From the NCBI RefSeq assembly GCF_023509015.1, contig NZ_CP094975.1, positions 2,241,501 to 2,305,500 of the forward strand: a DNA stretch of 64,000 nt. Direction: 5' to 3'. The notes beneath the pieces are model-generated. The model ran no database searches. It saw nothing but the letters and a program-made list of their open reading frames with translations, and was not told the origin of the DNA. Shown one piece after another: positions 56,409 to 64,000 of this stretch; the stretch's first letter is position 1; each line of letters starts with the position of its first letter. Both the position numbers and the translations under genes were made by a program. Source of the DNA: Pseudomonas abieticivorans (lineage in GTDB: Bacteria; Pseudomonadota; Gammaproteobacteria; Pseudomonadales; Pseudomonadaceae).

Positions 56409-56810
56409 TCACTCGCCGGCACCGTGAAACTGATGGAGTTGCCGACGCTGTTTCTTGGTCGGCCGCCCATCGGTAGTCACGCCCAGCGAGCCTGCCTTGC
56501 GCATGGCCGCAGCCGCCTCGCGCTTGGCAATGCTGGCCTCGGTCTCGGCGTAGAGCAACTGCGCCTCCGGCGCCCCGCGGCGCACGATCGATAGTGCCTT
56601 GACCACCACCGTGCGCTCATCGAAGCCTGCACGAACCTCGAACTCATCACCCAGGCGCGGCTCCTTGCCAGGTTTGCAGCGCTCGCCCCGGCAATGCACC
56701 TTGCCGCTTTCTATCGCCGCCTTGGCCAGCGCGCGGGTTTTATAGAAGCGCGCCGCCCACAACCATTTATCAAGACGAACCTTGTCGTCCTCTTCCTGTT
56801 TTTGCGCCAC
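56409..56810 (-). CDS. hslR: S4-domain ribosome-associated protein HslR
   Basis: A 133-residue Hsp15 homologue. S4 RNA-binding domain at residues ~10-70 (VRLDKWLWAARFYKTRALAKAAIESGKV region, read in pieces), basic tail TKKQRRQLHQF. Hsp15 rescues stalled 50S subunits carrying peptidyl-tRNA. Tail to tail with the PAP2 gene, whose stop is adjacent. Confidence 0.95.
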   Translation of the reverse strand: MAQKQEEDDKVRLDKWLWAARFYKTRALAKAAIESGKVHCRGERCKPGKEPRLGDEFEVRAGFDERTVVVKALSIVRRGAPEAQLLYAETEASIAKREAAAAMRKAGSLGVTTDGRPTKKQRRQLHQFHGAGE

Positions 56811-56948
56811 AGGAATCCCTCACTCAGAAATTTAATGGAACTGTACTACCGTCACTGACGGATGCAAGGAAGCTGCGCTTGGCTTTACAGTGACAGGCGT
56901 GAATACTCCCGCCTGCTTTCACAGCTTTATAGAGGTTGATCGACCGAT

Positions 56949-57431
56949 TTGAAGACATTTGACCATTTGACCGTTATTGGCCTGCGCGAGTGGGTAGCGT
57001 TGCCCGACCTGGGTGTCGCAGGCCTGCGCGCGAAAATCGATACCGGGGCCAGCACCTCCAGCCTGCATGCCACCGAGATCGAACCGTTTGAACGCGACGG
57101 CGAAAAATGGGTCCGTTTCAATGCGCACCTGGGCTCGGTGGTGCAATTGCGCCATCGCCGTTGCGAAGCCCCGCTGGTGGCGATGAAAACCATCAAGAGC
57201 TCCAACGGGCACGCCCAGACGCGCTACGTGATCCGCACGTGCCTTGCCCTGGGCGATCGGGTCTGGCAGGTGGAGTTCACCCTGGCCTGCCGCAAGGCCA
57301 TGCGCTATCGCTTGTTACTCGGCTCCAAAGCCCTGGTCGACGGCCAATTGGTGGTTAACCCGGGCATTACTTACGTTCAAGACAAGCCGGCGTTCCCGGC
57401 CTCTACTACCTCTTCCACAGGTGTTGCATGA
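56949..57431 (+). CDS. rimB: retropepsin-like zinc protease, RimB-type
   Basis: A 160-residue retropepsin-like aspartic protease domain ([13 protein letters not shown] gives the DTG active site, residues 31-35 region). The only usable start is TTG 56949 because a TGA stop lies four codons upstream (56937-56939). It overlaps rimK by 4 bp. In P. fluorescens RimB regulates RimK, which glutamylates ribosomal protein S6. A rimA-like EAL gene described in that system is not seen directly upstream here. Confidence 0.88.
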   Translation: MKTFDHLTVIGLREWVALPDLGVAGLRAKIDTGASTSSLHATEIEPFERDGEKWVRFNAHLGSVVQLRHRRCEAPLVAMKTIKSSNGHAQTRYVIRTCLALGDRVWQVEFTLACRKAMRYRLLLGSKALVDGQLVVNPGITYVQDKPAFPASTTSSTGVA

Positions 57432-58333
57432 AGATCGCTGTGCTGTCGCGTAATCCGCGTCTGTATTCCACCCGTCGTCTGGTCGAAGCTGGCACCCAGC
57501 GGGGCCATGAAATGGTGGTGATCGATACCCTGCGCGCCTATATGAACATTGCCAGCCACAAGCCGCAGATCCACTACCGCGGCAAACCGCTGGAGAATTT
57601 CGACGCGGTGATCCCGCGTATCGGCGCTTCGGTGACCTTCTACGGCTGTGCCGTGCTGCGTCAGTTTGAAATGATGGACGTGTTCCCGCTCAACGAATCG
57701 GTGGCCATCGCCCGCTCGCGCGACAAGCTGCGCTCGCTGCAATTGCTGTCGCGGCGCGGTATCGGCTTGCCGGTGACGGGCTTCGCGCACTCCCCGGACG
57801 ACATCCCCGACCTGATCCAGATGGTCAATGGCGCACCGTTGGTGATCAAGGTATTGGAAGGCACGCAGGGCATCGGCGTGGTGCTGTGCGAGACCACCAA
57901 GGCGGCCGAGTCGGTGATCGAGGCTTTCATGGGCCTCAAGCAGAACATCATGGTGCAGGAATACATCAAGGAAGCCGGCGGTGCCGACATCCGCTGCTTC
58001 GTGGTGGGCGACAAGGTCATCGCCTCGATGAAGCGCCAGGCCAAGCCCGGCGAGTTCCGCTCCAACCTTCACCGCGGTGGCAGCGCCAGCCTGATCAAGA
58101 TCACCCCGGAAGAACGCATGACCGCCATCCGTGCCGCCAAGGTGATGGGCCTGAGCGTCGCGGGCGTCGACATTTTGCGCTCCAACCACGGGCCGCTGGT
58201 GATGGAGGTGAACTCATCGCCAGGCCTTGAAGGCATCGAAGTGACCACCGGCAAGGACGTGGCCGGGATGATCATCGAGCACATCGAGAAAAACAGCGGG
58301 CCTAACATGACCCGCACCAAAGGCAAAGGCTGA
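57428..58333 (+). CDS. rimK: ribosomal protein S6 glutamate ligase
   Basis: A 301-residue ATP-grasp enzyme adding glutamates to the C-terminus of S6: [20 protein letters not shown] nucleotide-binding segment, [20 protein letters not shown], and [15 protein letters not shown] with the metal-binding E/N pair. Coupled to rimB by ATGA overlap. Confidence 0.96.
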   Translation: MKIAVLSRNPRLYSTRRLVEAGTQRGHEMVVIDTLRAYMNIASHKPQIHYRGKPLENFDAVIPRIGASVTFYGCAVLRQFEMMDVFPLNESVAIARSRDKLRSLQLLSRRGIGLPVTGFAHSPDDIPDLIQMVNGAPLVIKVLEGTQGIGVVLCETTKAAESVIEAFMGLKQNIMVQEYIKEAGGADIRCFVVGDKVIASMKRQAKPGEFRSNLHRGGSASLIKITPEERMTAIRAAKVMGLSVAGVDILRSNHGPLVMEVNSSPGLEGIEVTTGKDVAGMIIEHIEKNSGPNMTRTKGKG

Positions 58334-59647
58334 CTACACCGCGTCGCGCGGCAGCATCAGGCCCAGGGGCAAGCGCACGCGGGCCTCGAGGCCGCCGCCG
58401 GAGCGGTTGCGCAACTCGACATTGCCGCCATGCATGGCGGCAATCCGCTTGACGATCGCAAGGCCCAACCCGGTGCCCTTGCCGCCTCGCGCGCGGTCGC
58501 CCCGGATGAACGGGTCGAAGATCCCCGCCAACTCCGAGGGGTCGATACCGGCCCCCCGGTCCAGCACGCTCAACACCACGTAGGGCGCGCTATTGTCACC
58601 CGACACGTAAGCGGCCACCTCGACGCCATCACCCGCATGATTCAAGGCATTGCCGATCAGGTTGTTGAGCATGCGCTTGAATGAAACCCGGCGCAGCGGG
58701 AACGGTGGTATGGGCTCAAGGCACAGGCGCACGTGCTCTTGCTGCTGGTTGTAGGGCGCTACAACGTCTTGAATCAAATCACACAGGTCAGCCTCCTCGA
58801 TGGCCTCGTCGCGCCCATCGCGGATAAAGGCCAGGAACTGATCGAGGATAGCGTCCATGTCTTCGATATCGCGCACCATGTCGGCGGAGAACTCGTTATC
58901 CGGGCTCATCAGCGCTACTGACAAGCGCAACCGGGTCAGCGGCGTACGAAGGTCATGGGACACCCCCGCCAACATTAACTCGCGTTCACGCCCAGCCTGT
59001 TCGACGTCTTCGGCCATCTGGTTGAAGGCCCGGTACACCTCAGTCATTTCACTGGGGGTATCGCTAACCGGCAGGCGCACGCTGCGGCCCTGCCCCAGTT
59101 GCCTTGCGGCAAACACCAGGCGTTTAAGCGGTTGGTTGAGTTGGCGCACGAAAATCCAGGCAGATGCCGTGGACAGCAAGCCGATGGCCAGGAACCAGCC
59201 CAACACGCTCCAGATTTTTTGGCCCCGCAAGGGGTGCGGGTACAGCGGCACCTTCAGCCAACCCGCGCCCAGGCTGGGGGCGCGCACCCAAAGGGCAGGC
59301 GGCGCATGCACGCGCAAGCGCACTTCGGTGTCAGCGCCTAACTCGGCTTGCATCTGCCGCTGGTAGATTTCACTGTAGGGCCAATGCTGCTCGCCTTCCG
59401 GCACGCCGCCACCGACCACGCGAATCAAACCGGCGGCATCGGCGATTTTTTCGCGGTCAGACTCGTCCGCCGCCCAATAGGCTCGCAAGGTCAAGGCAAC
59501 GCCGTGGCTGTATTGGCGATCAACCAGCACGTCCTCGTTCATCAGCAGGTACACCAAGGTCAACGCCTTGGAGAACAGCACGACGATCAGCACCAGCCAA
59601 AGGGTGCGCGAGAAGAAGCTTTGGGGGAACCAGACCGGGGTTTTCAT
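58334..59647 (-). CDS. envZ: EnvZ/AmgS-type envelope-stress sensor kinase
   Basis: A 437-residue histidine kinase. TM1 at ~15-35, a periplasmic loop of ~120 residues, TM2 near 150-170, HAMP, then HisKA with VSHDLRTPLTRLRLS and ATPase boxes NLIGNALNHAG, DRGAGI and GKGTGLGLAIVKRIA. In P. aeruginosa the homologue AmgS responds to aminoglycoside-induced membrane stress. It follows ompR on the minus strand but is separated from it by a REPIN-like element. Confidence 0.93.
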   Translation of the reverse strand: MKTPVWFPQSFFSRTLWLVLIVVLFSKALTLVYLLMNEDVLVDRQYSHGVALTLRAYWAADESDREKIADAAGLIRVVGGGVPEGEQHWPYSEIYQRQMQAELGADTEVRLRVHAPPALWVRAPSLGAGWLKVPLYPHPLRGQKIWSVLGWFLAIGLLSTASAWIFVRQLNQPLKRLVFAARQLGQGRSVRLPVSDTPSEMTEVYRAFNQMAEDVEQAGRERELMLAGVSHDLRTPLTRLRLSVALMSPDNEFSADMVRDIEDMDAILDQFLAFIRDGRDEAIEEADLCDLIQDVVAPYNQQQEHVRLCLEPIPPFPLRRVSFKRMLNNLIGNALNHAGDGVEVAAYVSGDNSAPYVVLSVLDRGAGIDPSELAGIFDPFIRGDRARGGKGTGLGLAIVKRIAAMHGGNVELRNRSGGGLEARVRLPLGLMLPRDAV

Positions 59648-59664
59648 AAACAGCAGCCATACAC

Positions 59665-59768
59665 TTTGCAGGAGCGAGCCAGGCTCGCATAGATTGCGGG
59701 GGGATGAGTATCCCGAAAGCGCAGCCTATGACAAGGCCCAAACGCTCTCAGGATCAACGCTCCTGCAA
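59665..59768. repeat. REPIN-like inverted pair between ompR and envZ
   Basis: TTTGCAGGAGCGAGCC (from 59665) and CGCTCCTGCAAA (to 59768) pair as inverted arms about 80 bp apart; the left arm GGAGCGAGCCAGGCTCGC is a typical REP hairpin. It could reduce envZ expression relative to ompR. Confidence 0.7.
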
Positions 59769-59776
59769 ATGCTCCG

Positions 59777-60514
59777 TCACTTGGCGTTGCCGTCCGGTAC
59801 GAACACGTAGCCCACGCCCCAGACAGTCTGGATGTAACGCGGCTTGGAAGGATCGGGTTCGATCATGCGGCGCAGACGCGAGATTTGCACGTCGATGGAG
59901 CGCTCCAGCGCATCCCACTCGCGGCCACGGGCCAGATTCATCAGCTTGTCACGGGTCAGCGGCTGGCGAGCGTTCATGACCAAGGCCTTGAGCACGGCAA
60001 ACTCACCGGTGGTGAGCATGTGCACCTCCTTGCCGCGCTTGAGCTCGCGGGTGGCCAGGGACAGTTCGTAATCACCGAAGGTCACGGTTTCGTCTTCGCT
60101 GCCCGGCGCACCTGGCACCACCGAAGGCTGGCGGCGCAGCACGGCGTTGATGCGAGCAACCAGTTCATCAGGGTTGAAGGGCTTGGCCAGGAAGTCATCA
60201 GCGCCCAGGTTCAGGCCCTTGATGCGGCTTTCGTCGTCGCCTTTGGCGGTCAGGATGATAATCGGGATCTGGTTGCCGGCTTCACGCAGGCGACGGCAGG
60301 CGCTGAGGCCGTCTTCACCGGGCATCATCACGTCGAGCACGATCAGGTTGAAGGACTCACGCTCCAGCAGCTTGTCCATGTGCTTGGCGTCTTCGGCGCC
60401 ACGCGCGTTGAAGCCCTTCTGCGCCAAAAAACGCTCGAGGCCGCTCCGAATACCCTTGTCGTCATCTACGATGAGGATCTTTCCACCTTCGGCTGTCTGT
60501 GCAGTACTGCTCAT
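59777..60514 (-). CDS. ompR: OmpR/AmgR-type response regulator
   Basis: A 245-residue OmpR-family regulator: receiver with phosphoacceptor aspartate in LIVLDVMMPGEDG (near residue 55) and a winged-helix C-terminal domain (GEFAVLKALVMNARQPLTRD, IDVQISRLRRMIE, VWGVGYVFV). First gene of the envZ pair. AGGAGTG lies 8 nt upstream of the start. Confidence 0.96.
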   Translation of the reverse strand: MSSTAQTAEGGKILIVDDDKGIRSGLERFLAQKGFNARGAEDAKHMDKLLERESFNLIVLDVMMPGEDGLSACRRLREAGNQIPIIILTAKGDDESRIKGLNLGADDFLAKPFNPDELVARINAVLRRQPSVVPGAPGSEDETVTFGDYELSLATRELKRGKEVHMLTTGEFAVLKALVMNARQPLTRDKLMNLARGREWDALERSIDVQISRLRRMIEPDPSKPRYIQTVWGVGYVFVPDGNAK

Positions 60515-60659
60515 GGGTCACTCCTTTAATTCGGCAAGCATTATGGCCCAGCCGCCGATGAACTTTCCTAGTGCATTGTTAGCAGATTTTTCCTGACTTG
60601 CCATGCCCACAGGTAGTCGGGTCATTTCCAGGCAATCGCCCCAAGCGAGTTTCGCTGGT

Positions 60660-60665
60660 TATAAT
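60660..60665 (+). promoter_or_regulatory. -10 box candidate upstream of tex
   Basis: A perfect TATAAT lies 88 bp before the tex start, preceded by GCTGG; no good -35 hexamer is seen at 16-18 bp. The region to 60752 would be a long leader. Confidence 0.4.
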
Positions 60666-60752
60666 GCCGCCCTTTTACGCCGGAAATACCCGGCGAGATT
60701 GTTCGCCAGCCCCGGCCGGCGGCTCTGCATTCACAATTGGTCAGGTGGTCTT

Positions 60753-63071
60753 ATGGACAGCATCAACAGCCGCATCGCCGAAGAACTCGGCGTACGCCCA
60801 CAGCAGGTCGAAGCGGCCGTGGCTCTACTTGATGAAGGCTCCACGGTGCCCTTTATCTCGCGGTACCGTAAAGAAGTGACCGGCAGCCTGGACGACACCC
60901 AGTTGCGCCATCTGGAAGAACGCCTGCGCTACCTGCGTGAACTCGACGAACGGCGTATCAGCATCCTCGCCAGCATCGAGGAACAAGGCAAGCTGACCCC
61001 CGAATTGGCCCGCGACATCCAGCTGGCCGACACCAAGACGCGCCTCGAAGACCTTTACCTGCCCTACAAGCAAAAGCGCCGCACCAAAGGCCAGATCGCC
61101 CTGGAAGCCGGCCTTGGCGAGTTGGCCGACGGCCTCATCGGCAACCCACTGCTGACCCCTGAAGAAGAGGCGGCCCGCTTCGTCAACGCCGAAAAAGGCG
61201 TGGCCGACACCAAGGCCGCCCTGGAAGGCGCCAAGTACATCCTGATGGAGCGCTTTGCCGAAGACGCCAAGCTGCTCGACAAACTGCGCAGCTACCTCAA
61301 GCAGGAAGCCACCCTCAGCGCCCGCGTCGTGGCCGGCAAGGAAGAAGAAGGCGCCAAGTTCCGCGACTACTTCGAACACGACGAACCACTCAAGAGCATG
61401 CCGTCGCACCGTGCCTTGGCGATTTTCCGCGGCCGCAACGAAGGCATCCTCAGCTCGGCCCTGAAAGTGGGCGAAGAGCTGCCGGGCACCCTGCACCCGT
61501 GCGAAATGATGATCGGCGAGCATTTCGACCTGAAAAACCAGAACCGTCCTGCTGACAAATGGCTGGGCGAAGTGGTGCGCTGGACCTGGAAGGTCAAGCT
61601 CTACAGCCACCTGGAAACCGACTTGCTGGGCGAGCTGCGCGACGGCGCCGAGACCGAGGCGATCAACGTGTTCGCCCACAACTTGCACGACCTGCTGCTG
61701 GCCGCCCCGGCCGGCCCGCGCGCGACCCTGGGCCTGGACCCGGGCCTGCGCACCGGCTGCAAGGTTGCTGTGGTAGATGCCACCGGCAAGATGCTCGACT
61801 TCGCCACCGTTTACCCGCACGTGCCGCACAACAAGTGGGACCAGACCATCGCCGTGCTCGCCGCCCTGTGCGCCAAGCACTCGGTCGACCTGATCGCCAT
61901 CGGCAACGGCACTGCCAGCCGTGAAACCGACAAGCTGGCCGCTGACCTGATCAAAAAATACCCAGCGCTGAAGATGACCAAGGTCATGGTTTCCGAAGCG
62001 GGCGCTTCGGTGTACTCGGCTTCCGAGTTGGCCGCCAAGGAATTCCCGGACCTGGATGTGTCCATCCGTGGCGCCGTGTCCATCGCCCGTCGCCTGCAAG
62101 ACCCGCTGGCAGAGCTGGTGAAGATCGACCCGAAATCCATCGGCGTGGGCCAGTACCAACATGACGTCAGCCAGCTCAAGCTGGCGCGTGGCCTGGATGC
62201 GGTGGTCGAAGACTGCGTGAACGCCGTAGGCGTGGACGTGAACACCGCCTCCGTGGCCCTGCTGGCACGCATCTCGGGCCTGAATACCACGCTCGCGCAG
62301 AACATCGTTGCCCACCGCGACGCCAACGGCGCGTTCGCCACCCGCGCGGCGCTGAAAAAAGTCAGCCGCCTGGGCGAAAAAACCTTCGAACAGGCCGCAG
62401 GCTTCCTGCGCGTGATGAATGGCGACAACCCGCTGGACGCCTCGGCAGTTCACCCCGAAGCCTACCCGCTGGTACAGCGCATCGCGGCTGAAACCGACCG
62501 CGACATCCGCTCGCTGATCGGCGACAGCGGCTTCCTCAAGCGCCTGGACCCGAAAAAATACACCGACGAGTCCTTCGGCCTGCCGACCGTTACCGACATC
62601 CTGCAGGAATTGGACAAACCGGGCCGCGACCCGCGCCCCGAGTTCAAGACTGCCGAGTTCCAGGAAGGCGTGGAAGACCTGAAGGACCTGCAACTGGGGA
62701 TGATCCTGGAAGGCGTGGTCACCAACGTGACCAACTTCGGCGCTTTCGTCGACATCGGCGTTCACCAGGACGGCCTGGTGCACATCTCCGCGCTGTCGGA
62801 GAAGTTCATCAAGGATCCGCGTGAAGCGGTGAAGGCCGGCGACGTGGTCAAGGTCAAGGTCATGGAAATCGACATTCCACGCAAGCGCGTGGGCCTGTCT
62901 ATGCGCATGAGCGACACCCCGGGCGAGAAGATCGATGGCGCCCGTGGCAGCCGCCCAGGCTCGGCACCGCGCCAGTCCAGTGCACCGGCCCGCGTCAAGG
63001 AGACCGCAGCGCCAGTGAACAACGCCATGGCGTCGTTGTTTGCCAACGCCAAACAGTTGAAGAAACGCTGA
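60753..63071 (+). CDS. tex: transcription accessory protein Tex
   Basis: A 772-residue protein: N-terminal helical Tex domain ([10 protein letters not shown]), YqgF-like nuclease-fold domain ([17 protein letters not shown]), helix-hairpin-helix domains ([19 protein letters not shown]) and a C-terminal S1 domain ([29 protein letters not shown]). It binds nucleic acid and RNA polymerase-linked functions, and is required for toxin expression in other bacteria. ATG 60753 is chosen because the conserved N-terminus ([13 protein letters not shown]) starts there. The stop overlaps the next start (TGATG). Confidence 0.96.
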   Translation: MDSINSRIAEELGVRPQQVEAAVALLDEGSTVPFISRYRKEVTGSLDDTQLRHLEERLRYLRELDERRISILASIEEQGKLTPELARDIQLADTKTRLEDLYLPYKQKRRTKGQIALEAGLGELADGLIGNPLLTPEEEAARFVNAEKGVADTKAALEGAKYILMERFAEDAKLLDKLRSYLKQEATLSARVVAGKEEEGAKFRDYFEHDEPLKSMPSHRALAIFRGRNEGILSSALKVGEELPGTLHPCEMMIGEHFDLKNQNRPADKWLGEVVRWTWKVKLYSHLETDLLGELRDGAETEAINVFAHNLHDLLLAAPAGPRATLGLDPGLRTGCKVAVVDATGKMLDFATVYPHVPHNKWDQTIAVLAALCAKHSVDLIAIGNGTASRETDKLAADLIKKYPALKMTKVMVSEAGASVYSASELAAKEFPDLDVSIRGAVSIARRLQDPLAELVKIDPKSIGVGQYQHDVSQLKLARGLDAVVEDCVNAVGVDVNTASVALLARISGLNTTLAQNIVAHRDANGAFATRAALKKVSRLGEKTFEQAAGFLRVMNGDNPLDASAVHPEAYPLVQRIAAETDRDIRSLIGDSGFLKRLDPKKYTDESFGLPTVTDILQELDKPGRDPRPEFKTAEFQEGVEDLKDLQLGMILEGVVTNVTNFGAFVDIGVHQDGLVHISALSEKFIKDPREAVKAGDVVKVKVMEIDIPRKRVGLSMRMSDTPGEKIDGARGSRPGSAPRQSSAPARVKETAAPVNNAMASLFANAKQLKKR

Positions 63072-63454
63072 TGGATATCCCTCAGGATCTGGTCCACAGC
63101 AATTTCACCAAACTGTTGGGTGCCCAACTGGTGCGCCTGGGCGAAGGCGTGGCCGAGGTGCGCCTGGCGCTTGCGCCTGAGCTGCGCAACCGCGGTGGCA
63201 AGCTGCACGGCGGCGCCATGTTCAGCTTGGTCGACATTGCCATGGGGTTGGCCTGTTCCAGCGCCCATGGCTTTGACCAGCAAAGCGTGACCATCGAGTG
63301 CAAGATCAACTACCTGCGGGCAGTTTCCGAAGGCGAGGTGCTGTGTATCGCCAAGGTGATCCACGCCGGCCGTCGCACCTTGGTGGTCGACGCCGAGGTG
63401 CTTCAGGACGACAAACTGGTAGCAAAAGCACAAGGCACCTTCGCCGCTCTCTAG
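63071..63454 (+). CDS. PaaI-family thioesterase
   Basis: A 127-residue hotdog thioesterase with the family signature RNRGGKLHGGAMFSLVDIAMG (21 residues read in two parts: RNRGGKLHGG and AMFSLVDIAMG), active-site aspartate included. Likely acts on phenylacetyl- or related acyl-CoA. One-base overlap with the tex stop, so it is co-transcribed. Confidence 0.93.
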   Translation: MDIPQDLVHSNFTKLLGAQLVRLGEGVAEVRLALAPELRNRGGKLHGGAMFSLVDIAMGLACSSAHGFDQQSVTIECKINYLRAVSEGEVLCIAKVIHAGRRTLVVDAEVLQDDKLVAKAQGTFAAL

Positions 63455-63641
63455 CCCCGCAAGCGGTTCTGCGGTAATTTCGGCACTGCGTATGCGGTGC
63501 CGGAATTCACAGCCTGGAAGTTGCCGGAGTTATCGGTACTTACAAATAATGCCAGGCGACAACGCCGGTTCCTTTCTTCACCCTTGTAGACCGTCAATTC
63601 CACCCCCATATTGGGGCGACTGACGCGTGAAGGAATCCAAC

Positions 63642-64000
63642 TTGAGCGAACTTCTCAACCGCCGCCTGAACCTTTTGGGCGAGCGTGCCAACCTACCCCT
63701 GCTCGAGCAGTGCCTGCACGGCATTGAACGCGAATGCCTGCGCGTTACCGGCGAAGCCCGCCTGGCCCAGACGCCGCATCCGGAAGCCCTGGGCGCCGCG
63801 CTGACCCACGAACAGATCACCACGGATTACTCCGAGTCACTGCTGGAGTTCATCACCCCAGCCTTGGCCGACCCGGCGCAAACCCTGAAAAGCCTGGATA
63901 CCATCCACCGCTTTGCCTACAGCAAGCTGGGCAGCGAGTACCTGTGGAGCCACTCGATGCCGTGCCCGTTGCCGGCCGAGGAAGATATTCCGATCGCCTA
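63642..64000 (+). CDS. gshA: glutamate-cysteine ligase, 5' part
   Basis: The frame runs off the right edge; ~119 residues are visible. [33 protein letters not shown] (in pieces), [14 protein letters not shown] and SHSMPCPLP are typical of proteobacterial GshA, which makes gamma-glutamylcysteine for glutathione. TTG 63642 is chosen because GAAGGA lies 8 nt upstream and the family begins with SELL; an in-frame GTG at 63627 is the alternative. Confidence 0.93.
   Translation, partial: MSELLNRRLNLLGERANLPLLEQCLHGIERECLRVTGEARLAQTPHPEALGAALTHEQITTDYSESLLEFITPALADPAQTLKSLDTIHRFAYSKLGSEYLWSHSMPCPLPAEEDIPIA

Overview
The window is bacterial chromosome from a Pseudomonas, most likely of the fluorescens/putida lineages. 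The evidence is high-GC codon use, densely packed genes with many ATGA overlaps, the REP-type palindromes around 28.5, 38.8, 41.0 and 59.7 kb, and a backbone gene order that follows from memory the P. aeruginosa PA5154-PA5203 order (amino-acid ABC permeases, tRNA-Thr, rfb/rml, dctBD, cysQ, nudE, fdhD/fdhF-like, pckA, hslO, hslR, rimK, envZ/ompR, tex, gshA). No database search was possible; all names rest on motifs and remembered families.

Layout. 1-2170: end of a polar amino-acid ABC transporter and a methyltransferase. 2466-2541: tRNA-Thr(UGU) with its promoter. 2519-17579: a roughly 15-kb, visibly more AT-rich genomic island delimited by a 17-bp direct repeat of the tRNA 3' end. It carries a P4-type integrase, a second tyrosine recombinase with a small partner, then a run of probable anti-phage genes: a TIGR04141/DUF6119 protein, an orphan nucleotide-cyclase-like protein, a Shedu (DUF4263) nuclease, a TPR-like protein fused to a PD-(D/E)XK nuclease (the best candidate for something undescribed), and a Septu PtuA/PtuB pair. 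Palindromic, non-coding elements of 152-155 bp sit between most of these cassettes.

17580-24470: a scrap zone with relBE, a decayed Abi-like gene, a decayed HigA-like gene, small orphan proteins (including two related 31-33 residue proteins), a PH-domain protein and an epimerase. 24517-31512: oprD-type porin, aguA and aguB (agmatine to putrescine) and a 968-residue kinase-aminotransferase fusion. 31691-35071: rfbBACD (dTDP-L-rhamnose). 35106-38296: dctB-dctD C4-dicarboxylate two-component system. 38311-44838: housekeeping enzymes, then fdhD with a YdeP-like molybdoenzyme. 45015-49060: porin, feruloyl-esterase/tannase and AraC regulator. 49246-52772: glycine-zipper protein, thioesterase plus 3-hydroxyacyl-CoA dehydrogenase, subtilase lipoprotein. 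52880-64000: pckA (carrying a +1 frameshift as written), hslO, PAP2 phosphatase, hslR, rimB-rimK, envZ-ompR, tex, a PaaI-type thioesterase and the start of gshA.

How they work together: the backbone is ordinary metabolism and envelope biology, while the tRNA-Thr site serves as a hotspot where at least four independent defence-type cassettes have accumulated, separated by miniature repeats that could assist cassette exchange.
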